From CAZNPW01 sp964575185 (lineage in GTDB: Bacteria > Pseudomonadota > Alphaproteobacteria > Rhodobacterales > Rhodobacteraceae), in assembly GCA_964575185.1 (NCBI GenBank), contig CAZNPW010000017.1, positions 1-57,353 on the forward strand: a stretch of DNA of 57,353 bases. The letters are read 5' to 3'. The notes under the pieces are model-generated. The model did no database searches. It saw nothing but the letters and a program-made list of their open reading frames with translations, and had not been told where the DNA came from. Shown one piece after another: positions 23,964 to 33,209 of this stretch. Position 1 is the stretch's first letter. Each line of letters opens with the position of its first letter. A program made the position numbers and the translations under genes.

Positions 23964-25211
23964 TCACTTTGCCGGCTTGTACCAGCTGTCCAGCCCCGCC
24001 TGCAGCCGCGCCGCGGCGGCCTCGGGCGTCTCGGTGCCCTTGATGACCGCAGCGCTCGCGTTCCAGGTCTCGTTCTCGAGGTTGGGCGTGCCGCGCGACA
24101 GGATCTGGTAGGTCGACCGGATGGTCGAGGCGCATTCGCCGCGCCAGGACACGAACTCCTGCGCCAGCGGGTCCTGCATCTCGACCGGGGTGGAGTTCAG
24201 GCTGAAGAACCCCGGCAGCGCGTTGGCGTAGAGCGTGGCGAACTCGGGGGATCCGACCCACTCCAGGAACACCTTCGCGGCTTCGGCATTCGGGGACGCC
24301 GCGTTCATCCCGATGCCGATGTCGGTGTGGTCCGAGATGAAGCACGGATCGCCCGCGTTCGGCACCGGCGGCCTGAAGGCCCCCATGGCGAAGTCGGCCT
24401 GGGCGTTGAAGCCCGAAATCTCCCACGACCCCGCCGGATAGATTGCCGCGCGGCCCAGCGTGAACAGGTTCTGGCTGTCGGGGTAGGTCTGCGCCTCGAA
24501 CCCGTCGCCCAGATACGGGCCCCATTTCGCCAGTTCGGTGAAGGGTGCCACCCAGTCGGGATCGGTCAGCTTCTGCGTGCCCGCGATCAGCGCCAGCCGC
24601 CCCTCCTCGCCCTTCCAGTAGTTCGGCCCGATGTTGTTGTAGCCCATCGTGGCGGCTTCCCACTGGTCGTTCGTGCCCATGGCCATCGGGATGTAGGTGC
24701 CGTCGGCCTTGATCTTGTCGAGCACGTCGTAGAACTCGGCCATCGTCGTGGGCTCGCTCAGGCCCAGCGCCGCGAAGGCGTCGGCGTTGTAGATGAAGCC
24801 GTGGATGACGCTCGCCATCGGCACGCAGAAGGTGGCGCTGCCGTCGTCGGTCTGCCAGGCCGCCTTCGCCACCGGCGAGAAGTTGGCCATCGCCGCCAGC
24901 CCCGACAGGTCGGCAAGCTTGCCCTGCTTGTAGAGGTCGAGCGAGGCGTCGAAGGGCCGGCAGGTGATGAGGTCGCCGGCGGTCCCGGCGGCGAGCTTGC
25001 TGTTCAGCGCCGCGTTGTATTCGGTGGGCGCCGAGGGCGCGAAGGTCACCTTGATGCCCGGATTGGCGGCCTCGAAGGCCGGGATGATCGTGTCCTGCCA
25101 GATCGCGAGGTCGTCGTTGCGCCAGCTCTCGATCGTCAGGCTGGCCTCCTGCGCGGCGGCCCAGGTCGTCATCGCGCTGCTCAGAAGCAGCGCCGTCATC
25201 GTGGTTCTCAT
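23964..25211 (-). CDS. Extracellular sugar-binding protein of ABC importer
   Basis: 415 aa. The Sec signal is MRTTMTALLLSSAMTTWAAA, with likely cleavage after AAAQ or AAA. The mature part is a family-1 type periplasmic binding protein (LTIESWRNDDLAIWQDTIIP, then FTLGRAAIYPAGSWEISGF). It delivers the sugar to the two permeases. Context (MurQ, NagA, NagB-II) points to GlcNAc, chitobiose or MurNAc-type ligands. The start overlaps the murQ stop by one base. Copy D lies 20 bases after the stop. Confidence 0.92.
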   Translation of the reverse strand: MRTTMTALLLSSAMTTWAAAQEASLTIESWRNDDLAIWQDTIIPAFEAANPGIKVTFAPSAPTEYNAALNSKLAAGTAGDLITCRPFDASLDLYKQGKLADLSGLAAMANFSPVAKAAWQTDDGSATFCVPMASVIHGFIYNADAFAALGLSEPTTMAEFYDVLDKIKADGTYIPMAMGTNDQWEAATMGYNNIGPNYWKGEEGRLALIAGTQKLTDPDWVAPFTELAKWGPYLGDGFEAQTYPDSQNLFTLGRAAIYPAGSWEISGFNAQADFAMGAFRPPVPNAGDPCFISDHTDIGIGMNAASPNAEAAKVFLEWVGSPEFATLYANALPGFFSLNSTPVEMQDPLAQEFVSWRGECASTIRSTYQILSRGTPNLENETWNASAAVIKGTETPEAAAARLQAGLDSWYKPAK

Positions 25212-26125
25212 CACTCTCTCCCCTTCAGGTTCGGCGGCGCGTCGCCGCTCTCGTCCAGCCGCGACAGCGCGGCGCGTAGGTTTCCGTGCGTGGCCTCCAG
25301 CAGCCCCGGCGGATCGGCCGCGCCCCGCGCCGTCAGCACCGCAGGCTTGACCCGGCCCCCGCAGGCCGCAAGCGCGCGCTCCGCCGCAGGCGCGTCCACG
25401 CCCGCGATTGCGGCAACGATCCCCGCCGCCCGCGCCCGCAGCTTGCCGTTGTCGGCGATCAGGTCGACCATCATCCCGTCGTGCACCGCCCCGAGCCGGA
25501 TCGCTGCGAGCGTGGAGATCATGTTCAGGGCCGCCTTCTGCGCCGTGCCCGCCCCCATCCGCGTCGACCCCGCGATCACCTCGGGCGGGGTTTCGAGGCA
25601 GACCGCGACGTCGGCGTGCGCGAAGATCGCGGCCCCTGCGGTGTTGGCGACGGCGACGACCACCGCGCCGCGCGCCTGCGCCGCCGCCGCCGCCGCCACG
25701 GCAAAGGGCGTCCGCCCGCTCGCCGTCACCGCGATCACCGCATCCCCGGGCCCGAGGTCCGCGACCCCCGCCCGCGCCGCGCCGGTGTCGTCCTCGGTCT
25801 CGCCCGGCATCCGCGCGTCGACCGGCAGCCCGCCCGCCATCAGAAGGCGGATGCGCGCCGGATCGACGCCATAGGTCCCCGGCAGCTCCAGCCCGTCGGC
25901 GCAGGCCATCAGCGCCGACGACCCGGCCCCGGCGTAGACCAGCCGCCCCGCCCCCGACAGCACCCCCGCGACCACCGCCGCCGCCGCGTCGAGCGCGGGC
26001 AGCGCCGCCCCGACCGCCGCCAGCGCCTGCGCCTGCTGCGCAAGCAGGATCGCCAGGACCTGATCCCCCGGCCGGGCGTCGAGCCCCGCGGCCTCTGGAT
26101 GGCGCTGTTCGGTGATGCGGTCCAC
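25211..26125 (-). CDS. murQ: N-acetylmuramic acid 6-phosphate etherase
   Basis: 304 aa. SIS fold with MurQ hallmarks: TEQRHPEA at the N-terminus, an ETEDDTGAARAGVADL segment with catalytic acids, and VIAGSTRMGAGTAQKAALN. It splits MurNAc-6-P into GlcNAc-6-P and D-lactate. The start is GTG with GAGG 7 bases upstream. It is the first gene of the minus operon, driven from the promoter gap shared with the kinase gene. It supplies GlcNAc-6-P to NagA encoded on the other strand. Confidence 0.94.
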   Translation of the reverse strand: MDRITEQRHPEAAGLDARPGDQVLAILLAQQAQALAAVGAALPALDAAAAVVAGVLSGAGRLVYAGAGSSALMACADGLELPGTYGVDPARIRLLMAGGLPVDARMPGETEDDTGAARAGVADLGPGDAVIAVTASGRTPFAVAAAAAAQARGAVVVAVANTAGAAIFAHADVAVCLETPPEVIAGSTRMGAGTAQKAALNMISTLAAIRLGAVHDGMMVDLIADNGKLRARAAGIVAAIAGVDAPAAERALAACGGRVKPAVLTARGAADPPGLLEATHGNLRAALSRLDESGDAPPNLKGRE

Positions 26126-26149
26126 GCGAATCCCTCGATCGAAGGAACA

Positions 26150-26245
26150 ATACCTATCTGATACCTGTCGTCCAGACGTTTCTTGCGCTGAAGGTCTCTG
26201 GTGCAGATTGGTATTGGATCGGGCGCAGAGGTATCCTAAAGGTAT
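26150..26245. promoter_or_regulatory. Divergent operator region with mirror-image tandem AGGTAT pairs
   Basis: ATACCT occurs at 26150 and 26161 (11 bases apart) on the murQ side. AGGTAT occurs at 26229 and 26240 (again 11 apart) on the kinase side. A single GGTAT lies at 26210. Each promoter thus sees the same tandem pair in its own direction. The right pair overlaps the ribosome binding site of the kinase gene. The likely binder is the GntR/UTRA regulator at 27072. Confidence 0.65.
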
Positions 26246-26250
26246 CTCCC

Positions 26251-27075
26251 ATGACAGACTCGCGCCCCCTTTTCGCCGTCGATGGCGGCGGCACCTCCTG
26301 CCGCGCGGCGCTGGTCGTGGACGGGCGGCGGCACGAGGCCGCGGGCGGCCCCGCCAACGCGGCGTCGGACTTCGCCGGGGCCGTCGCCGCGCTGCGAGCC
26401 CTGCTGTCGGGCCTGGCGCGGGACGCGGGCATCGGCTGGGCCGAACTCGCCGCCGGACGGGGCTACCTCGGGCTCGCCGGGATCATGTCGCCCGGAGACG
26501 GCGACCGCCTCGCGCAGGCGCTCGACCTGCCCCGCGCCCGGGTGGCCGACGACCAGGAGGCCCACGTCACCGGCGCGCTCGGCGGGCAGGACGGCGCGGT
26601 CTGCGCCGTGGGCACCGGGTCCTTCCTCGGCCGCCAGCACGGCGGGGCGATCCGCCGGATCGGCGGCTGGGGGTTCCTGCTCGGCGACCAGGCCTCGGGC
26701 GCGTGGCTCGGCCGCCGCATGCTGGAGCAGGCCTGGCTCGCCCGCGACGGGCTGACCCTGCGCACGCCCCTTCTGACGCAGGCGCTGACCGGCGACTGGG
26801 CCGACCCCGCCCACCAGTTCCGCGCCCGCCCCGCCGACTTCGCGGCGCTCGCCCCCCGCATCGCCGCCTCCCCCGACCCTGCCGCGCGCGCGTTGATGGC
26901 CGAAGGCGCGGCCTACCTGACGGCGGGCCTGACGGCCCTCGGCTGGACCGTCGCCGAACCCCTGTGCCTGACCGGCGGCCTCGGCCCCGCCTACGCGGCG
27001 CTCCTGCCGGCCTCGGTCCCGCCCAAGGGCACCGCGCTCGACGGCGGGCTGATCCTCGCGGGGCGCGGACCATGA
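26251..27075 (+). CDS. BadF/BadG-family sugar kinase, probable N-acetylglucosamine or glucosamine kinase
   Basis: 274 aa. ASKHA fold: FAVDGGGTSCRAAL (phosphate-1 loop), CAVGTGSFLG (phosphate-2) and LCLTGGLGPAY (adenosine site). In this cluster it would phosphorylate imported GlcNAc (or GlcN/MurNAc) at C6, giving the substrate for NagA or MurQ. AAAGG precedes ATG by 9 bases and lies within an operator repeat. The stop overlaps the regulator start (ATGA). Confidence 0.85.
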   Translation: MTDSRPLFAVDGGGTSCRAALVVDGRRHEAAGGPANAASDFAGAVAALRALLSGLARDAGIGWAELAAGRGYLGLAGIMSPGDGDRLAQALDLPRARVADDQEAHVTGALGGQDGAVCAVGTGSFLGRQHGGAIRRIGGWGFLLGDQASGAWLGRRMLEQAWLARDGLTLRTPLLTQALTGDWADPAHQFRARPADFAALAPRIAASPDPAARALMAEGAAYLTAGLTALGWTVAEPLCLTGGLGPAYAALLPASVPPKGTALDGGLILAGRGP

Positions 27076-27839
27076 CCGTCGCCGACTACCTCCGCCCCGA
27101 CGGCTGGCTCACCCCCGGCGGCGGGCCGCGCTACGTCCAGCTCCGCCGCCGCATCGCCGCCGGTATCGAGACGGGCCTGCTGCCCCCCGACACCGCGCTC
27201 CCCCCCGAACGCGAGATCGCGGCGCTGACCGACCTGTCGCGCGTGACCGTCAGGAAGGCGCTCGCCGACCTCGCCGAGGCGGGCGCGGTGGTGCAGCGGC
27301 AGGGTGCCGGGTCCTTCGTGGCCCCCCGCCGGGCGCGCGTCGAACAGCAGCTCTCGCACCTCACGTCCTTCACCGAGGACATGGCCCGCCGCGGCCTTGC
27401 CACCGAAACCCGCTGGCTGGAACGCGGCCTCGTCCTCGCCACGCCCGACGACTGCGCGCGGCTGGGCCTGCCGCCGGGGGCCGAGGTCGCGCGGCTGTCG
27501 CGGCTGCGGCTGGCGGGCGGGCGGCCCATGGCGATCGAACGCGCCGCCCTGCCGACCGCGATCCTGCCGAACCCGCTCGAGGTCACGTCATCGCTCTACG
27601 CCGTGCTCGGCCTGCGCGGGCTGCGGCCGGTGCGGGCGGTGCAGAAGATCGCGGCGCTGAACCTGTCGGCGGAGGATGCCGCGATGCTGGGCGTGCCGCC
27701 CCAGGCCGCGGGGCTGCGGATCGAGCGGCTGTCGCGGCTGGCCGACGGCACCCCGGTGGAGCTGACGCGCTCGCTCTACCGCGGCGACACCTACGACTTC
27801 GTGGCCGAACTGCGCATGGACGAGGAGCCCAGCCCATGA
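27072..27839 (+). CDS. GntR-family (HutC/UTRA) regulator, probable repressor of the amino-sugar genes
   Basis: 255 aa. The winged helix spans about residues 20-85 (YVQLRRRIAAGIETGLLPPD, LPPEREIAALTDLSRVTVRK). A UTRA effector domain covers about residues 105-250 (QLSHLTSFTEDMARRG, then RSLYRGDTYDFVAELR). NagR/YvoA relatives sense GlcNAc-6-P or GlcN-6-P and repress nag genes. It sits in the middle of the plus-strand operon with 4-base overlaps on both sides, so it is probably autoregulated through the AGGTAT operators. Confidence 0.9.
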   Translation: MTVADYLRPDGWLTPGGGPRYVQLRRRIAAGIETGLLPPDTALPPEREIAALTDLSRVTVRKALADLAEAGAVVQRQGAGSFVAPRRARVEQQLSHLTSFTEDMARRGLATETRWLERGLVLATPDDCARLGLPPGAEVARLSRLRLAGGRPMAIERAALPTAILPNPLEVTSSLYAVLGLRGLRPVRAVQKIAALNLSAEDAAMLGVPPQAAGLRIERLSRLADGTPVELTRSLYRGDTYDFVAELRMDEEPSP

Positions 27840-28846
27840 CCCTGATGGCATCGGAAATCGCCGAGATCCCGCAGGCGGTGGCGCGCCTTCTCGCCGACCC
27901 CGGGCCGGTCCGCGACGCCGCCCGGGCCGCGCGCGCCAAGGACCCCGCGCTGATCGCGACCGTCGCGCGCGGGTCGTCCGACCACGCCTGCGCCTTTCTG
28001 AAATACGCCGCCGAGCTGACGCTCGGCCTGCCCGTCGCCTCGATCGGCCCCTCGGTCGCATCGGTCTACGGGGCGACCCTGCGCCTCGGCCCCGCCGTCA
28101 CGCTCGCCGTCTCGCAGTCGGGCCAGAGCCCCGACATCCTCGCCACCACCGCCGCCGCCCGCGCGGCAGGGGCGCTGACCATCGCCATCACCAACGACCC
28201 CGCCTCGCCGCTGGCGGCGGGCGTCGACCACCCGCTCGCGCTCCACGCCGGCCCCGAACGCAGCGTCGCGGCGACGAAAACCTTCGTGACCTCGGCCGTC
28301 GCGGGCCTGTGGCTGATCGCCGAATGGGCGGGCGACGACAAACTGCGCAAGGGGATAGCCCAGCTGCCCGACCAGCTCGACCGGGCGGTCCGGGGCTGCG
28401 ACTGGTCGGCGCTGGCGGAGGCGCTGCACGACGCCGCCTCGGCCTACGTCCTCGGCCGCGGCCCCGGCTACGCCATGGCCTGCGAGGCGGCGCTGAAGCT
28501 GAAGGAGGTCGCGGGCATCCACGCCGAAGCCTATTCCGCAGCCGAGGTCCTGCACGGCCCCGTCGCGATCGTCGGCGAGGGCTTCCCGGTCCTGGCACTG
28601 GCGGCCCATGACGCCGCCGAACCGGGCCTGCTCGCCACCGCCGCGACCATGGCCGCCAGCGGGGCGCGCGTCTTCGCCACGTCGAAGGGCGCCGGAGCCG
28701 TGCTGCCGCGCATCGCGGGCCACCCGCTGACCGCGCCGCTCCTCCTCGTCACCAGCTTCTACGCCATGGTCGAAGGTCTGGCCCGCGCCCGCGGCCGCGA
28801 CCCCGACCGGCCGCGCAACCTGAACAAGGTCACGCGCACGACATGA
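27836..28846 (+). CDS. SIS-domain glucosamine-6-phosphate deaminase, NagB-II type
   Basis: 336 aa. Two SIS domains as in the isomerase half of GlmS but without the glutaminase domain: ARGSSDHAC, SQSGQSPDIL, ERSVAATKTFVTS, and a C-terminal KEVAGIHAEAYSAAEVLHGP with the catalytic Glu. It converts GlcN-6-P to fructose-6-P and ammonia. It replaces the classical NagB, as is usual in alphaproteobacteria. It has ATGA overlaps with the regulator and nagA. Confidence 0.9.
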   Translation: MTLMASEIAEIPQAVARLLADPGPVRDAARAARAKDPALIATVARGSSDHACAFLKYAAELTLGLPVASIGPSVASVYGATLRLGPAVTLAVSQSGQSPDILATTAAARAAGALTIAITNDPASPLAAGVDHPLALHAGPERSVAATKTFVTSAVAGLWLIAEWAGDDKLRKGIAQLPDQLDRAVRGCDWSALAEALHDAASAYVLGRGPGYAMACEAALKLKEVAGIHAEAYSAAEVLHGPVAIVGEGFPVLALAAHDAAEPGLLATAATMAASGARVFATSKGAGAVLPRIAGHPLTAPLLLVTSFYAMVEGLARARGRDPDRPRNLNKVTRTT

Positions 28847-29973
28847 CCCTCGCCTTCGCAAGCGACCAGGTCTTCGACGGCCGCCGCCTGCGGCCGGGCG
28901 TGCTGCTGGTCGACGCGGGCCGCATCGCCGGCATCGCACCCGCCCCTCCCCCGGGCGCGCAGGTCCGCGACCTCGGCCCGGGCATCATCGCCCCGGGCTT
29001 CGTCGACCTCCAGGTCAACGGCGGCGACGGGCTGATGCTGAACGACGCGCCGACCGTCGCCACGCTCGCCCGCATGGCCCTGGCCCACGCGCGCGGCGGC
29101 ACCACGGCGCTGCTGCCGACGCTCATCACCGACACCCCCGCCACCACCCGCGCCGCCATCGCCGCCGCGCTTGCGGCGCGTACGCAGGGCGTCCCGGGGA
29201 TCGCGGGCCTGCACCTCGAAGGCCCGCACCTTTCCGTCGCGCGCAAGGGCGCGCACGACCCCGCCCTGATCCGGCCCATGACCGACGCGGACCTCGCGCT
29301 CTACTGCGACACCGCGCGGAAGCTGGCCCTGATGGTGACGCTCGCCCCCGAAACCGTCCCGCCCGCGCAGATCGCGGCGCTGGCCGCCGCCGGGGTCATC
29401 GTCGCGCTCGGCCATTCCGACGCGCCCTGGGCGCTCGCCCGCGCCGCCGCCGATGCGGGCGCCCGCGTCGTCACGCATCTCTTCAACGCGATGAGCCCGC
29501 TCGGCCACCGCGAGCCCGGCCTGGTCGGCGCGGCGCTGGACGACGGGCGGCTCGCCTGCGGGCTGATCGCGGACGGCGTCCACGTCCACCCCGCGGCGAT
29601 CCGCACGGCGCTGGCGGCCAAGGCGGGGCCGGGGGCGGTGTTCCTGGTGACCGACGCGATGGCCCCGGCGGGGACCGCGATCGACCGCTTCACCCTGAAC
29701 GGCCGCACCATCCTGCGGCAGGGCGGGCGGCTGACGCTGCCCGACGGCACGCTCGCCGGGGCCGACCTGACCTTCGCCCGCGCGCTCCAGGTCATGACGC
29801 GCGACGCAGGCCTGCCCCTGCCCCGCGCGCTCGCCATGGCGACGGCGCTCCCGGCCCGCGTCGCGGGCCTGCCTGCCGGGCGGCTGGCGCGCGGGACCCC
29901 GGCCGATTTCGTCCACCTGACCCCCGACCTGACCCTGACCGCCACCTGGCGCGGCGGCGTTCCGGTCGCTTGA
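28843..29973 (+). CDS. nagA: N-acetylglucosamine-6-phosphate deacetylase
   Basis: 376 aa amidohydrolase. FVDLQVNGGDG follows the N-terminal beta domain. HLEGPHL (metal Glu), LGHSDAP, VTHLFNAMSPLGHREPG and the catalytic Asp in VTDAMAPAG follow. It removes acetate from GlcNAc-6-P to give GlcN-6-P for NagB-II. It is the last gene of the plus-strand operon. Confidence 0.95.
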   Translation: MTLAFASDQVFDGRRLRPGVLLVDAGRIAGIAPAPPPGAQVRDLGPGIIAPGFVDLQVNGGDGLMLNDAPTVATLARMALAHARGGTTALLPTLITDTPATTRAAIAAALAARTQGVPGIAGLHLEGPHLSVARKGAHDPALIRPMTDADLALYCDTARKLALMVTLAPETVPPAQIAALAAAGVIVALGHSDAPWALARAAADAGARVVTHLFNAMSPLGHREPGLVGAALDDGRLACGLIADGVHVHPAAIRTALAAKAGPGAVFLVTDAMAPAGTAIDRFTLNGRTILRQGGRLTLPDGTLAGADLTFARALQVMTRDAGLPLPRALAMATALPARVAGLPAGRLARGTPADFVHLTPDLTLTATWRGGVPVA

Positions 29974-30004
29974 CGCAAGGCCCGGCGGGTGCAGAGTTGC
30001 GCGC

Positions 30005-33000
30005 ATGACCGACGCCGCCACGATCCGCACCGAAGCGCAGGCGCTCCGCGCCGCAGGCCGGGCGGCGGAGGCACGGAAGCTCCTGGACGAAGCGCTCGCC
30101 AACGATCCGGGCAGCACGGCGCTGCGGCTCGAACGGTCGATCATCGCACGCGTGCTGGGCGACCAGGCGGGCAGCCTCGCGATCAGCCAGGGGATCCTGG
30201 CGGATCACCCGAAATACCAGGGCGCGCTGACCGAACGGGTCGAGGCGCTCATGGCGCTCCGCGACTTCCCCGCCGCGCGCGCGGCGGTCGACGCGCTGGC
30301 CGACGCCTTCGGCGACTCCGCCTTCGTGCTGCACCGCCGCGCCCAGATCCTGCGCGCCACCGGCGACGATGCCCGCGCCGCCGCGATGCTGGGGGCGGCG
30401 ATCGTCCGGCATCCGCAGAACGCCGCGCTGAAGACCGAACTCGCCGCGCTCTGCCGCGCGCTCGGCGACCACGCCGGGTGCCTCGCGCTCTGCCGCGCCG
30501 CGCTGGCCGACGCGCCCGACAACCGCACCGCCCTTCTGGTCCGGCTCGAGGTCCTGACCGCCATCCGCGCCTTGCCCGAGGCCCGCGCCGCGCTGGAGGA
30601 GGCGCAGGCGCGGCTTCCCGGCGACGCCCTGGTGGCGCGGCGCGAGGCGCAGCTTCTGCGCGCCGAAGGCCGGCTGGCCGAGGCGACGCAGGGTTTAGAG
30701 GCGCTCATCGCCGCGCAGCCGGGCGATACGGGCCTCCGGTTCGACCTCGCCGAACTGCTGCGCGCGCAGGGCGAACACGACCGGGCGGTCCTGACCTACG
30801 ACGCGGCGCTCGCCCGCGATCCGGGCCACAAATGGGCCCTGCTCGGCCGCATCGACGCGCTGCTGGCGGGGCAGCGCCCGGCCGAGGCGCGCGTCGCGCT
30901 CGACGCGGCGCAGGCCCGGCTCGGCGCGGACGATCCGGCGCTCGCCGCCTGCGCCGGCCGCACCCTGCGCGCCGAGGGCCGCCTGGCCGAGGCCGCCGCG
31001 ACGGTCGAGGCGGCGCTGGCCCGGAACCCGGGCTCGGTCGGCCTGCGGCTGGACCTGGCCGGAAGCTGCCGGGCGCTCGGCGACCACGACCGGGCGCTCG
31101 CGCTGTCGGACGCCGTCCTGGCCGCCGAACCGGGCAACCGCTGGGGGCTGATCGGCCGGATCGAATCGCTGACTGCCCTCGGCCACGCCGACGCGGCGCT
31201 TCAGGCGGTCGCCACCGCGAAGGCAAGGCTGCCCGGCGACCCGCTGCCCGTCCTGCGACAGGGCGCGCTTCTGCGGACGCAGGGCCGCCTGGCCGAGGCC
31301 GCGGCCTGCCTGCAGGCCATCGGAACGCCCGACACCGCGGTCCAGAACGAACTCGCCTCCGTCCTGCGCGCCATGGGCGACGCCGCCGGTGCCCACGCCC
31401 TGTCCGACGCGGTGATCGCCCGTGAGCCGGACAACCGCGGGGCGCAGTTCGGCCGGATCGAGGCGCTCTTGCTGGACGGCGATGCCGCGGCGATGGCGGC
31501 CGAGGCGCGGCGGCTGATCCCGGCGGCGTGCGACGGCACGCTGCTCGCGACCGATCTCCTTTTGCGCATCCTGACGACGCTATCGGGCCCCGACGCGGCG
31601 CAGCTCTTCACCGACGCCCGGCCAGCGCTGGTCGCGGCAGCGGCGCGGCTGACCTGCGGGCAGGCCTGGGCGCTCTACCGCAAGGCCGACGAGACCGGTC
31701 TCGGCCAAGACATGGCCTTCCTCTGCGAGGCCTTCTTCGACGGCCGCACCGTCGGCCCGCACGAGGCGGCCGAGATCCTGCGCACGCTGCAGCAGTCGGG
31801 CACGCCCGACTGGCCCGCGATCGCCGCCGATCTCGTCGGCCGGATGACGCCCGAGGCCGCCGGTCCCTTCCGGCTCGAGCTTCTGTCGCAGACCGACGGG
31901 GCCGCGGCGGCGCTTGCCGCGCGCAAGCGCCTGCTGACCGGCCCGCGCCGCCAGGCGGCGCTGCGCGCGCTGACGCAGCTCCTGCTGCAGGACGGCCGCG
32001 CCGCCACCGCCGCGCGCTACCTCGCGCGGTTCTGGCGCCGCCAGCCCGATCCGCTGCGGCTGGTGTCCTTCGTCGTGTCGGTGCTGATGCAGACCGGCCG
32101 CGAGGCGCAGGCGCGGCAGGTCGTGGCCGACACGGCCGACGCGCTGCGCGCCGCCGGTCCGGCGCTGCGCGCGGCGCTCGCCCAGTGCCTGCTGCACACC
32201 GGCCAGATGACGGCCGCCTGCGCCGAGATCGACGCCATCGCCACGCCTGCCCACCGCCGCCCGCTGCGCGCCGACCATGTCCGCACCCTGATCGCGCTCG
32301 GCCGCACCGACGAGGCGGCGCGCATCTTCGCCGACCTGAAGGCCACGCCGCTGCGGCGCGAGGATCTGCATACCGCGCCGTCGCTCGCGGGGGTGCTCGT
32401 GACCGAATGCCTGACCGGATCGCCCGCAGGCGGCCAGGACATGACCGCCCCGCAGGCGATCCTGCGCATCGGGGCCTTCGCCGCACGTCCCCCCGGCGCG
32501 CCGCCTGCCGGGGCGATCCCGCCCCGCATCGCGCAGTTCTGGAACACCTCCGACCCGCCCGCGGAGATCCTGCGGATCATGCGGCGCTGGCAGGACGTGC
32601 CGGGCTTCGCCTACCGGCGCTTCGACGCGCGCAGCGCGGCGGCCTTCATCGGCCACCACCTCGGCCCCGACTGGACGCGCGCCTTCGGCATGGCGCGCAC
32701 GCCGACCGAGCAGAGCGACTACTTCCGCCTGTGCTACCTGCTGACCGAAGGCGGCGTCTACGCCGATGCCGACGACCTGCTGCACGGCGACCTGGCGGCG
32801 TTCCATGCGCGATCGGCGGGCCTCGTCGTCTACCGCGAGACGCTGGGCGGGGCGCTCGGCAACAACCTGATCCTGACCCCGCCGCGCCACCCGGCGATCG
32901 TCTGGGCCGCCATCGCGGCGCGCCGGGCGCTGACCGAACGGCACAACGACAGCACCTGGTTCCGGCTCGGCCCCGGCCTGCTGACCCGCGCCGTCGCCCG

Positions 33001-33205
33001 CCACGTCGTGCGCGCCGATGCCGCCGGGACGGCGACCGACGTCACCGTCCTGTCGCAGGCCGACGCGGCGCGGCTGGTGCTGTTCCACGTGCCGCTGCCC
33101 TACAAGCGCGGGACCGGCTACTGGAACCGGCCCACCGCCGCGACCGCGCTCTCCGCGCTCGTGGCCCGCCACGCCGCGCAGGCGGCCGCCCCGGCCGCCG
33201 CCTGA
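30005..33205 (+). CDS. TPR-repeat protein with C-terminal DXD glycosyltransferase domain
   Basis: 1066 aa. Residues 1 to about 480 are tandem TPR-like helical repeats of about 34 residues (recurring LRAEGRLAEA, LRALGDHDRALALSDAVLA). A less regular helical part follows. The C-terminus (about 835-1040) resembles the capsular-polysaccharide/GT32 type: RIAQFWNTSDPPAEI, TEQSDYFRLCYLLTEGG, then the DXD-like VYADADDLL. No signal peptide is seen, so it is probably a cytoplasmic scaffold-linked sugar transferase for a surface polysaccharide or protein. It stands alone after nagA (31 bases) and ends 4 bases from the convergent Hint gene. Confidence 0.83.
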   Translation: MTDAATIRTEAQALRAAGRAAEARKLLDEALANDPGSTALRLERSIIARVLGDQAGSLAISQGILADHPKYQGALTERVEALMALRDFPAARAAVDALADAFGDSAFVLHRRAQILRATGDDARAAAMLGAAIVRHPQNAALKTELAALCRALGDHAGCLALCRAALADAPDNRTALLVRLEVLTAIRALPEARAALEEAQARLPGDALVARREAQLLRAEGRLAEATQGLEALIAAQPGDTGLRFDLAELLRAQGEHDRAVLTYDAALARDPGHKWALLGRIDALLAGQRPAEARVALDAAQARLGADDPALAACAGRTLRAEGRLAEAAATVEAALARNPGSVGLRLDLAGSCRALGDHDRALALSDAVLAAEPGNRWGLIGRIESLTALGHADAALQAVATAKARLPGDPLPVLRQGALLRTQGRLAEAAACLQAIGTPDTAVQNELASVLRAMGDAAGAHALSDAVIAREPDNRGAQFGRIEALLLDGDAAAMAAEARRLIPAACDGTLLATDLLLRILTTLSGPDAAQLFTDARPALVAAAARLTCGQAWALYRKADETGLGQDMAFLCEAFFDGRTVGPHEAAEILRTLQQSGTPDWPAIAADLVGRMTPEAAGPFRLELLSQTDGAAAALAARKRLLTGPRRQAALRALTQLLLQDGRAATAARYLARFWRRQPDPLRLVSFVVSVLMQTGREAQARQVVADTADALRAAGPALRAALAQCLLHTGQMTAACAEIDAIATPAHRRPLRADHVRTLIALGRTDEAARIFADLKATPLRREDLHTAPSLAGVLVTECLTGSPAGGQDMTAPQAILRIGAFAARPPGAPPAGAIPPRIAQFWNTSDPPAEILRIMRRWQDVPGFAYRRFDARSAAAFIGHHLGPDWTRAFGMARTPTEQSDYFRLCYLLTEGGVYADADDLLHGDLAAFHARSAGLVVYRETLGGALGNNLILTPPRHPAIVWAAIAARRALTERHNDSTWFRLGPGLLTRAVARHVVRADAAGTATDVTVLSQADAARLVLFHVPLPYKRGTGYWNRPTAATALSALVARHAAQAAAPAAA

Positions 33206-33209
33206 GCCG

